Assembly: GCA_014304965.1 (NCBI GenBank)
Contig: JACRTZ010000038.1
Coordinates: forward strand, 1 to 7,620
DNA: 7,620 nt
Reading direction: 5' to 3'
DNA from: Vulcanimicrobiota bacterium
GTDB lineage: Bacteria; Vulcanimicrobiota; Vulcanimicrobiia; Vulcanimicrobiales; Vulcanimicrobiaceae
In this document: positions 1-7,328 of the stretch, in pieces
How positions within the stretch are numbered: the stretch's first letter is position 1
Layout: every line of letters begins with the position of its first letter
Notes under the pieces: generated by a model
Told to the model about the DNA's origin: nothing
What the model saw: only the letters and a program-made list of their open reading frames with translations
Databases searched by the model: none
Program-made: the position numbers and the translations under genes

Positions 1-664
1 CTAGGCGCACGAAGCGCGCATTTGCGAAACCGGCCGTTGTGAAATGTTCGCGCAGCCGTTCCGCGTTCGGGAAGTTCGTCAGCGAGTTCGGAAGATACCG
101 ATAAGCGCTCTTGCTGCCGCCGACGAGGCCGCCGACGAGCGGGACGATGCCGTAGAAATACATTTCGAACGCGCGCCGCCACAGGGCGTTGGGAACTTTC
201 GATACGTCGAGGTTCACGAAGCGCGCCTCCGGCACGAGCACGCGGCGGATTTCACGCAAGGTCGTGTCGATGTCCACGACGTTGCGCATCGAGAATCCCA
301 TAATCGCTCCGTCGAACGCACCGTCCTCGAACGGCCGCGCCCTGGCATCGCCCTCGACGAAGCGGACGTCGGCGCCGCGCGCTTCGCGCGGGCTGCGGGC
401 GCGCGCCCCCTCGAGCATCGGCACGCAGAAATCCACGCCCGTGATCTTCAGAGTCGGGTCGGTCCGGGCGAGGTGAAACGAGAGGTCGCCGGTACCGCAG
501 CAGAGGTCGAGGATGCGCGAGCCTGGAGCGGGGGCCAGTTCGGCCACGGCGCGGCGGCGCCAGCGCTCGTCCACGCCCGCCGTCAATATCCGGTTTGTCG
601 TGTCGTAACGCGGCGCGATCGATGCGAACATCTCGCGCACGTAGACCGATTTGTCGAGTGCCAC
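1..664 (-). CDS. ubiE: UbiE/MenG-type quinone C-methyltransferase (3' part outside window)
   Basis: SAM-dependent methyltransferase expected to methylate demethylmenaquinone (or the ubiquinone precursor) in respiratory quinone synthesis. The 221 visible residues match the family along their length: VREMFASIAPRYD at 9-21, the SAM-binding loop LDLCCGTGD at 52-60, the acidic strand end GVDF at 76-79, GFSMRNV at 123-129, and AYRYLPNSLTNFP at 187-199. The reading frame is still open at base 1, so the usual C-terminal tail (LTGGI-like segment) is missing only because the window ends. The start is uncertain. The frame is closed upstream by a TGA at 700-698 and has no ATG before the conserved region, so GTG at 664 is the best choice. 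The loop after RVL reads VPEA instead of the usual KPGG, and the first family signature is also relaxed (YDTTN for YDxMN). The neighbouring unit diverges from it. The family is clear; ubiquinone versus menaquinone substrate cannot be decided here. Confidence 0.9.
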   Translation of the reverse strand, partial: MALDKSVYVREMFASIAPRYDTTNRILTAGVDERWRRRAVAELAPAPGSRILDLCCGTGDLSFHLARTDPTLKITGVDFCVPMLEGARARSPREARGADVRFVEGDARARPFEDGAFDGAIMGFSMRNVVDIDTTLREIRRVLVPEARFVNLDVSKVPNALWRRAFEMYFYGIVPLVGGLVGGSKSAYRYLPNSLTNFPNAERLREHFTTAGFANARFVRL

Positions 665-692
665 CGCGCGCGAACATTCCGGTCCGGCGCTT

Positions 693-736
693 GACGTTCA
701 TGCCGCGGCGCGTGAAAGCCGGACATGATGAACGTC
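693..736. repeat. 9-bp perfect inverted repeat in a divergent intergenic region
   Basis: GACGTTCAT at 693-701 is the exact reverse complement of ATGAACGTC at 728-736, with 26 bases between the arms. Corresponding arm positions are about 35 bp apart. The left arm lies in the gap between the ubiE-like GTG start and the 88-residue gene; the right arm covers codons 2-4 of that small gene. It could be an operator for the divergent pair. It could also be two chance MNV-coding starts, since each arm contains an ATG. I infer no regulator. Confidence 0.35.
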
Positions 737-991
737 GGAGCGTCTTCGGCAGGCCTGGCGCGCCAAGCGCAGCGCTCGCTCGCCGTCTTTGATTCGCTCG
801 CACGCGATGCCGCCGCTCGCGGGGCCGCTGCCGGAGCGCCGAAATCTTCGAACGCCGCCGCCTACCTCGGGAGCGACGAAGGCCGGGCGGCCCTCGAGCG
901 CGCCCTCGGTCACGGCTGGGATGTGCTGCGAGCCGCACTTGCGACCCACGGGGCGCGCCCCGAGCAGCTTTCCCTTCCTTTAGAACGGTAG
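725..991 (+). CDS. Small protein of unknown function with C-terminal clamp-binding motif
   Basis: I do not recognise this 88-residue protein. The N-terminal half is Ala-rich and likely helical (LARQAQRSLAVFDSLARDAAARG at about 11-33, read as two parts). The second half, about 47-78, is predicted helical and carries GHGWDVLRAAL. Residues 81-86, just before the stop, read QLSLPL, the hexapeptide by which E. coli Hda binds the DNA polymerase sliding clamp. A tail position is typical for clamp-binding peptides. There is no signal peptide or membrane segment, so it is probably cytoplasmic. Start: ATG at 725 or the adjacent ATG at 728; only a weak GAAAG lies upstream (714-717). The stop is three bases before the GTG of the PLD-fold gene, so the two are probably co-transcribed and may act together. 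Codon use has the same high third-position GC as its neighbours, which supports a real gene. Confidence 0.65.
   Translation: MMNVGASSAGLARQAQRSLAVFDSLARDAAARGAAAGAPKSSNAAAYLGSDEGRAALERALGHGWDVLRAALATHGARPEQLSLPLER
965..982 (+). other. Candidate sliding-clamp-binding peptide (QLSLPL)
   Basis: The codons for residues 81-86 of the 88-residue protein spell QLSLPL, two residues from the C-terminus. This matches the known hexapeptide form of the beta-clamp motif (QLxLxL) and is identical to the Hda peptide. A six-residue match can arise by chance, so its function is inferred. Confidence 0.45.
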
Positions 992-994
992 GCC

Positions 995-1891
995 GTGCTC
1001 GCGCTCGGCACGTCGCGCACGTTGCTGAAAGCGCTCGGTGCGGCTCGCACGGTGTGGTTCGGTACGTCACTCTTGGGCACGCGCCCGCTCGTGAACGCGC
1101 TCGAAGCCGCCGCCGAACGGGGAGCGCGCGTCCACGTTCGTCTCGAACGGCGGCCATACGCTCGCGACCCGGCGGAAGCGCAGGCGATGGCCGGCGAAAA
1201 CGTCGCGACCGTCCGCGAGCTGCGCCGCCATGGGGTGGACGCGCGACTGAGTCCGCTCCGCGGGCCGTCGCAGCACGCCAAGCTCGCGCTCGTCGACGGT
1301 ACCGCCTTTTTCGACGACCGGAATTGGCCCGTGCGCGGCGATACGATTCTCGTCACCAATGCGCCCCGCGACGTCGCGCGCGTGCGCGCCGTCTTTGCCG
1401 GTCGCCACGACCCGGGAGCCGGCCGTCTTGCGCTCCGAAAAGATGAAGCGCTAACGCTGGAAGCATCCGTCGCGCGTCGCGCGCACGGCGATCTTTGCGT
1501 GGAAACCGAGTCCGTCGGCCGCTGCGGGGTGGTGGACGCGCTCCTGGCTCGAGCCCGATCCGGCGGTCGCGTTCGCGCAATCGTCGGCGAACGCGACATC
1601 TACCAGGGCTCGGCCGGAAGACTTAACCCCGCGGTTCGCGCGCTGGGGGCGGCGGGCGTCGAGGTGCGGGTCGCGGCCGCTCCTGGCAAACTGTGCGCCG
1701 GCGACGACCTGGCCTGGGTGGGTTCGGCCAACGCGACCCGCCAGCGCGGTGAGTCGTCCGATTGGGGCGTTCGGACGGGCTCGCGGAATCTGGTTAGCGC
1801 ACTACGCGACCGGTTCGAGCGCGCTTGGTCTGCTGCGTCTCCAGTGCCGGCCGCGGTCGCTTCTCAGAGCGTTCTCAGCGACCGGCGTTAG
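995..1891 (+). CDS. Phospholipase D-fold protein with degenerate HKD motifs
   Basis: 298 residues with two PLD/Nuc-type half domains. The first (about 5-115) has LLKALGAARTVWFG, then NALEAAAERGARVHVRL, then H94-x-K96-x4-D101 followed by DDRN (107-110) where GSxN is usual. The second (about 180-280) has DALLARARSGGRVRAIV, VRALGAAGVEVRV, then P230-x-K232-x4-D237 and an intact GSAN (243-246). The second catalytic His is therefore Pro; codon CCT at 1682-1684 is one base from CAT. PLD enzymes normally need both histidines, so this is either inactive or non-canonical, for example a DNA-binding or scaffold protein or an unusual nuclease. There is no signal peptide or membrane segment, which argues against a secreted or cardiolipin-synthase role. 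GTG 995 is chosen because it sits three bases after the previous stop and precedes the first conserved helix; the ribosome site is poor (TAGG only two bases away), suggesting coupling. The stop overlaps the tatD stop on the other strand. Confidence 0.8.
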   Translation: MLALGTSRTLLKALGAARTVWFGTSLLGTRPLVNALEAAAERGARVHVRLERRPYARDPAEAQAMAGENVATVRELRRHGVDARLSPLRGPSQHAKLALVDGTAFFDDRNWPVRGDTILVTNAPRDVARVRAVFAGRHDPGAGRLALRKDEALTLEASVARRAHGDLCVETESVGRCGVVDALLARARSGGRVRAIVGERDIYQGSAGRLNPAVRALGAAGVEVRVAAAPGKLCAGDDLAWVGSANATRQRGESSDWGVRTGSRNLVSALRDRFERAWSAASPVPAAVASQSVLSDRR

Positions 1892-2655
1892 ACTCCGAAC
1901 AGCGCTCGGGCGGTCGCGGTGGTCCGTTCGACCAGCGTTGTGACGTTGGTTTCGAGGAGCGCCGCGAGGCGTTCGGCCGTGGCGGCGACGAAAGCGGGTT
2001 CGTTGCGGCGGCCACGATGCGGCACGGGCGCGAGATACGGACAGTCGGTTTCCAGCACGATCGCGCCGGCTCCGACCGCCCGCACTGCCTCCCGGACCGA
2101 TTCCGCCGTCTTGAAAGTGATCACGCCGCCTATTCCAAGTTTGAGCCCGAATTCGCCGACGAGGATCTGCGCTTGGACCGCGTCGCCGGTGAAACAGTGG
2201 ACGACGCCGCGCATCGGCGCGGCGAACTCCGCGCGCAAGATCGCGAGAAAGTCGTCGTCGGCCTCGCGGTGATGGAAGATGAGCGGGAGCGCGCAATCGC
2301 GCGCGTAGCGCATCTGTGCGACCATAACGGCGCGTTGTATGTCGCGAGGGCTATGGTCGTAATGGTAATCCAGGCCCGTCTCGCCCACCGCAACCGGCGC
2401 GACGGCCGCCGCCGAGCGAAGTGCATCCAACGCCGCGGCCAGGTCGATCGGGGCGTCTTTGGCTTCGTGCGGATGGATGCCGATGGACGCGTGCAGCCCA
2501 TACTGCGCGGCCGCTTCCAACGCCCGGCGCGAGTCGGCAAGATCGCAGCCGACCGTGAGGATCGCGGTTACGCCGGCGGCGCGGGCGCGCGCGACGACCT
2601 CACTACGGTCGGCATCGAACGCCGGGTCGTGAACGTGCGCGTGCGTGTCGAACAT
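1888..2655 (-). CDS. tatD: TatD family metal-dependent hydrolase/DNase
   Basis: Cytoplasmic TIM-barrel metal hydrolase; characterised TatD proteins are Mg-dependent 3'-5' DNases linked to DNA repair and quality control. All the metal ligands expected are visible: H5-x-H7 in DTHAHVHD, E92 in GETGLDYHYDHS, H128 in FHHREADDD, H153 in VVHCFTGD, and D204 in LETDCPYLAPVPHRG (201-215). The length of 255 residues is normal and the ATG start lies immediately before the HxH motif, so it is secure. The gene converges with the PLD-fold gene, their stops sharing TTAG (1888-1891). It is separated from metG by a gene in the opposite direction, so read-through from rsmI-metG would have to cross an antisense gene; an own promoter next to the start is more likely. 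A physical link to the PLD-fold gene may be only packing. Confidence 0.95.
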   Translation of the reverse strand: MFDTHAHVHDPAFDADRSEVVARARAAGVTAILTVGCDLADSRRALEAAAQYGLHASIGIHPHEAKDAPIDLAAALDALRSAAAVAPVAVGETGLDYHYDHSPRDIQRAVMVAQMRYARDCALPLIFHHREADDDFLAILRAEFAAPMRGVVHCFTGDAVQAQILVGEFGLKLGIGGVITFKTAESVREAVRAVGAGAIVLETDCPYLAPVPHRGRRNEPAFVAATAERLAALLETNVTTLVERTTATARALFGV

Positions 2656-2664
2656 GGCGAGCGC

Positions 2665-2670
2665 ATCATA
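2665..2670 (-). promoter_or_regulatory. Possible -10 box for tatD (TATGAT)
   Basis: On the minus strand TATGAT (one mismatch to TATAAT) ends nine bases before the tatD ATG, inside the only A/T-rich patch of the area (2664-2678). If used, transcription would start almost at the ATG, giving a leaderless or nearly leaderless message. No convincing -35 is seen 16-18 bases upstream, so support is weak. Confidence 0.25.
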
Positions 2671-2672
2671 TC

Positions 2673-3635
2673 ATGATTACCTCGACGTACCGCTGGCGCA
2701 GCGGCAGGGTCATTCGGATGGCGGTCATCGGCTCGGTGCTCTTGCACGTCTTGATCTTCTTCATCGTCCTCAAGTCTAGCGGAATACTCTCGCTGATGCG
2801 TTTCCACTTTCCGAAACCAAAAGATGAAGAGATCTCGATGTCGAGCGCGATCCGGCTCGACAAACGTCCCAAGCCCGTGCGCGTCGCCCCGCCGCCCAAG
2901 GCCGTGCAACCGCGGCCGCGCAGCGTTCGGGCGCAGCAGCGACCGCTCGTGCGCCCGGAGGAAGCGGCTCCGGCCGAACGTTCCAAGACGAAGAACGAAC
3001 TTTCGAAGCCCCTTCCGCACGCGCCGCTGCAAGCGAAGACGACGCAGCGCGAAAAGCGCGTGACCGTCACGCCGACCGCGCCGCCGATCAAAGCGCCGAA
3101 GCAAATCGCGGTCGCCGATCGCGGCTCGGCCGTGCAGAACGAAGAGCGACAAGCGCAACAGCCTTCGCGGCGGTCCCAATTCAGCGAAGAGCAGCTCGCG
3201 AGAATTCAGAACGACCTCTCGCGCACGATCTCACGCTCGCGCGCCGACACGAACCCGCTGATCGTCCCTCATCAAGAAGAGGCGACGGCCCCCAAGCGCT
3301 ACCAGATCCAAACGCTCGGCAACATCGACGACATCAAGATGTACGCGGGCGTGTGCTACCCGACGCCTGGTGCCAAGCAATGGCAGCATAGTGGGCTTGA
3401 CTACTATTATCTCACCTGCAACGTGCAGACGATGGCGGGCGGGGTCGAGCGCCAGTTGATGCCGTGGCCCGCACGCTTCGCGCCAAACCGCGACCCGTTC
3501 AACGGCAGCCTCTCACCGACGCAGATTCAACGCTTGCCGGTACCCGGGCCCGAAGCGGGCTGGAAGTTGCAGCCGGGCGAACAGACGACGCCGGAAATGC
3601 GGGACTACGCCCGCCGCAACGGCGTGGAGATTTAG
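2673..3635 (+). CDS. TonB-like membrane-anchored protein with unrecognised C-terminal domain
   Basis: 320 residues with TonB-style layout. A short basic N-terminus leads into one membrane helix (about 16-38) carrying S21-x3-H25, the SxxxH pattern by which TonB/TolA-type proteins contact ExbB/ExbD-type motors. Next is a long Pro-, Arg- and Lys-rich segment (about 60-165), probably spanning periplasm, a helical stretch FSEEQLARIQNDLSRTIS (about 170-187), and a C-terminal domain (about 205-320) that I cannot assign. That domain has two cysteines (C228, C249), a YYYLTC strand and a Pro-rich end, and lacks the YPxxAxxxGxxGxV pattern of the TonB C-terminus. Only 17 bases separate its ATG from the tatD start. 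ATG 2718 (M16) is an alternative that would leave a 62-base gap but trims the basic lead. It ends seven bases from the metG stop. Likely an energy-transducing or envelope-spanning protein; no exbBD is in view. Confidence 0.7.
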   Translation: MITSTYRWRSGRVIRMAVIGSVLLHVLIFFIVLKSSGILSLMRFHFPKPKDEEISMSSAIRLDKRPKPVRVAPPPKAVQPRPRSVRAQQRPLVRPEEAAPAERSKTKNELSKPLPHAPLQAKTTQREKRVTVTPTAPPIKAPKQIAVADRGSAVQNEERQAQQPSRRSQFSEEQLARIQNDLSRTISRSRADTNPLIVPHQEEATAPKRYQIQTLGNIDDIKMYAGVCYPTPGAKQWQHSGLDYYYLTCNVQTMAGGVERQLMPWPARFAPNRDPFNGSLSPTQIQRLPVPGPEAGWKLQPGEQTTPEMRDYARRNGVEI

Positions 3636-3642
3636 CGGAAGC

Positions 3643-5181
<1,539 letters not shown>

Positions 5182-5208
5182 GGTTGCGCTGTTTGGGTTC
5201 GCTCGGGC

Positions 5209-6063
5209 TCAGTCCTCGGGCTTCGCTGCGTTCGCGTTCTTTCGTGCCGCGACGCGCGCGTACGCGTCGGAACGGTCGATGCCGAAGCGTTGCGCGAGCC
5301 GTTTTGCAATCGCGGTGACCGGCGCGCCCTCCGCGAGCGCCGCTGCGATCGCGTCGTCGAGCGACTCCGAACCCTCGCTTCGCGCTTCATCTGCGGGTTG
5401 CGCGCTCGGGCCGAGCACCAAAACGATCTCGCCGCGAACGGGCGACGGCAGCGCGGCCGCGACCTCGGCCGGCGTGGCGAACAACTGCTGCTCGTACATT
5501 TTCGTCAGTTCGCGCGCCACGAATACGGGCGTGTCGGGCGCGAGTTTTACGAGCGTCTGTAACGTGGCGGCGATGCGTTGCGGCGATTCGTACCAGGCGG
5601 TCGTCGAGCGGCCGGCGAGCGCGCGGCGGAAGACGCTTTCGCGCTGGCGCGCTTGGCGCGGCACGAAACCCTCAAACGTCAGCCCTTCGGTCGGAAAGCC
5701 CGAAAGCACGGCAGCGCAGACGAAGGCGACGGGACCGGGCAACACTTCCACCTGGACGCCGCCCGCCCGCGCGGCGACGATCAGCTCGCGGCCGGGATCC
5801 GAGATTCCCGGCGTGCCGGCGTCGCTGACGACGGCGACGGCGCCTCCGCGCGCGGCATCGAGAATACCGCTCGTCGCGCGTTCGGCATTCGCTTCTCGGT
5901 AGCTCGTGAGGCGTTTGCCCGGAATCTGCAGCGCGCTAAGGAGCCGCCGAGCGACCCGAGTATCCTCGGCCACGATCAAATCGGCATCGCGGAGCGCGTC
6001 GAGCGCGCGCAGCGTGATGTCGCGCAGGTTGCCGAGCGGCGTAGGAACGAAAATCAGGCCCAA
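5209..6063 (-). CDS. rsmI: 16S rRNA (cytidine-1402 2'-O) methyltransferase RsmI
   Basis: SAM-dependent tetrapyrrole-methylase-fold enzyme that 2'-O-methylates C1402 in the ribosomal decoding centre. The sequence follows the family closely: VPTPLGNLRDITLRAL at 6-21, VAEDTR at 31-36, VVSDAGTPGISDPG at 78-91, VLPGPVAFVCAAVLSGFP at 107-124, WYESPQRI at 157-164 and ARELTKMYE near 183-191. The C-terminal segment (about 240-272) resembles the small helix-turn-helix extension typical of RsmI. The 284-residue length is normal. The start is TTG at 6063, giving MGLIFVPTPLGN; no ATG or GTG fits close to the conserved first strand. That TTG shares base 6063 with the ATG of the divergent gene, so the promoter must lie within that gene. 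It is the first gene of a probable rsmI-metG unit. Confidence 0.95.
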   Translation of the reverse strand: MGLIFVPTPLGNLRDITLRALDALRDADLIVAEDTRVARRLLSALQIPGKRLTSYREANAERATSGILDAARGGAVAVVSDAGTPGISDPGRELIVAARAGGVQVEVLPGPVAFVCAAVLSGFPTEGLTFEGFVPRQARQRESVFRRALAGRSTTAWYESPQRIAATLQTLVKLAPDTPVFVARELTKMYEQQLFATPAEVAAALPSPVRGEIVLVLGPSAQPADEARSEGSESLDDAIAAALAEGAPVTAIAKRLAQRFGIDRSDAYARVAARKNANAAKPED

Positions 6064-7328
6064 TGCCGGAAGCTTCGAGGAACTCTGCCGGAGCCTTCGT
6101 GCGCGAGATCGAGTTGCGCGGGCATATTCTGGACTCGGGCGTGTTCGGGCGCGTGCTCGAAGTCATCATGGACAACGACCGGGCGCGCTACACGATCGAC
6201 GATTTCGTCGTCGGCCGGACGGAAAGCGAACCGAGCACGGCGCGTCTGCGCATCGAAGCGGACACCGCCGTCGCGCTCGAGGAATTGCTCGACGCTCTGC
6301 GCGACATCGGGGCGGTCGTTCCCGACGATACCGACGCCGTCACCGAGCCCGCGCCGAAAGACGGCGTGATGCCCGACGATTTCTATGCGACGACCAATCT
6401 TGAAACGGAAGTCCGCATCCGCGAAACGTGGACGCCGGTCGCGTTGCCGGAGATGGATTGTTCGGTCGTGATTGACGGCGACACGGCGAGCACCGTTGCT
6501 CCGTCGGACGTACGCAAGGGCGATCGCGTCGTGGTCGGACACGAAGGCGTGCGCGTTCGTGCGCTGCAGCGGCCGCGCAAGAAACAAGTCTTCGAATTCA
6601 TGTCGAGCACCGTTTCGAGCGAGAAGCCCAAGGAGCGGCTGATCGCCGAGATCGCGCGCGAGTTGCTCGCGATTCGGGCCGCCGGCAAACGCGTGCTCGT
6701 CGTCGGTGGTCCGGCGATCGTGCATACGGGCGCCGGCAAATATCTCGAACGGCTGATCCGCGACGATTTCGTCAGTGCGCTCTTCGCCGGCAACGCGCTC
6801 GCCCTGCACGACATCGAATCGCAATTCTTCGGCACCTCCCTCGGCGTTAATCTCGACGACGCGTTCCCGGTCGAAGAGGGTCACGTCCACCATCTGCGCG
6901 CGGTCAACCGCATTCGCGCGGTGGGCGGCATCCGGCCCGCGATGGATGCCGGCATGCTGCGGGCGGGCATCATGTACCAGGCGTATGCCAAGAACATCCC
7001 GGTCGTCTTGGCCGGTTCCATCCGTGACGACGGGCCGCTCCCGGACGTCATCCTCGACATCGTCGAAGCGCAGCGCGCTATGCGGCGCTATGTGCCGGAG
7101 ATCGGCATGGCGCTGATGGTCGGCACGCTGCTGCATTCGATTGCGGTCGGCAACCTATTGCCGGCGTCGTGCAAAGTCATCTGCGTGGACATCAACCCTG
7201 CAAGCGTTACGAAACTCACCGACCGCGGTTCGACGCAGACGATCGGCCTCGTGATGGACGTTGACTCGTTCCTCCGAGAACTTTATCAGGCACTCGGCCG
7301 CACCGCCTCCAAAGCCGGCACGCCGTGA
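6063..7328 (+). CDS. TIGR00300-type LOR/SDH-domain protein, putative ornithine cyclodeaminase
   Basis: 421 residues matching the LOR/SDH conserved-region family, known from archaea and as the C-terminal half of the cyanobacterial arginine-catabolic enzyme ArgZ/AgrE. Characterised members convert ornithine to proline and ammonia, probably with a bound NAD cofactor; that activity is inferred here. The N-terminal domain begins VREIELRGHILDSGVFGRVL (13-32). A Rossmann-like segment RVLVVGGPAIVHTGAG lies at 210-225, GNALALHDIESQFFGTSLG at 243-261, and the diagnostic end VDINPASVTKLTDRGSTQ (375-392). There is no amidinohydrolase domain, so it would act on free ornithine. ATG 6063 gives the longest frame, but GTG 6099 has GGAG five bases upstream and starts exactly where family members usually begin; it may be the true start. 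The stop overlaps the glutaredoxin start. Older labels such as saccharopine dehydrogenase should not be carried over on name alone. Confidence 0.85.
   Translation: MPEASRNSAGAFVREIELRGHILDSGVFGRVLEVIMDNDRARYTIDDFVVGRTESEPSTARLRIEADTAVALEELLDALRDIGAVVPDDTDAVTEPAPKDGVMPDDFYATTNLETEVRIRETWTPVALPEMDCSVVIDGDTASTVAPSDVRKGDRVVVGHEGVRVRALQRPRKKQVFEFMSSTVSSEKPKERLIAEIARELLAIRAAGKRVLVVGGPAIVHTGAGKYLERLIRDDFVSALFAGNALALHDIESQFFGTSLGVNLDDAFPVEEGHVHHLRAVNRIRAVGGIRPAMDAGMLRAGIMYQAYAKNIPVVLAGSIRDDGPLPDVILDIVEAQRAMRRYVPEIGMALMVGTLLHSIAVGNLLPASCKVICVDINPASVTKLTDRGSTQTIGLVMDVDSFLRELYQALGRTASKAGTP
6090..6093 (+). promoter_or_regulatory. Shine-Dalgarno-like GGAG favouring GTG 6099
   Basis: GGAG is followed by CCTTC and then GTG at 6099-6101, a good spacing for ribosome binding. 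The GTG would start the protein at VREIEL, the first conserved residues of the family. The upstream ATG at 6063 has only a short CAGG before it. Using GTG would also separate this gene from rsmI by 35 bases. Confidence 0.45.

Noticed and set aside
44..694. Plus-strand 216-residue frame
   Set aside because: It lies antisense to the recognised UbiE/MenG protein and has no family-like motif.
691..719. TTGACG as a -35 box for the small gene
   Set aside because: No -10-like hexamer occurs 16-18 bases downstream (GAAAGC there), and transcription would begin at or after the ATG.
252..1157. Long minus-strand frame across the ubiE-like gene and the PLD unit
   Set aside because: It is Arg/Pro-rich shadow translation typical of GC-rich DNA and overlaps a clear methyltransferase frame and a clear PLD-fold frame.
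995..1891. Cardiolipin synthase or secreted phospholipase
   Set aside because: There are no membrane segments or signal peptide, the protein is short, and the second HKD His is absent.
6054..7136. 360-residue minus-strand frame
   Set aside because: It is antisense to the LOR/SDH-domain protein; His/Arg/Asp-rich composition is that of a shadow frame.
6063..7328. Saccharopine dehydrogenase
   Set aside because: Only the shared LOR/SDH conserved region is present; the length and C-terminal motif fit the TIGR00300/AgrE-type family, not lysine-pathway enzymes.
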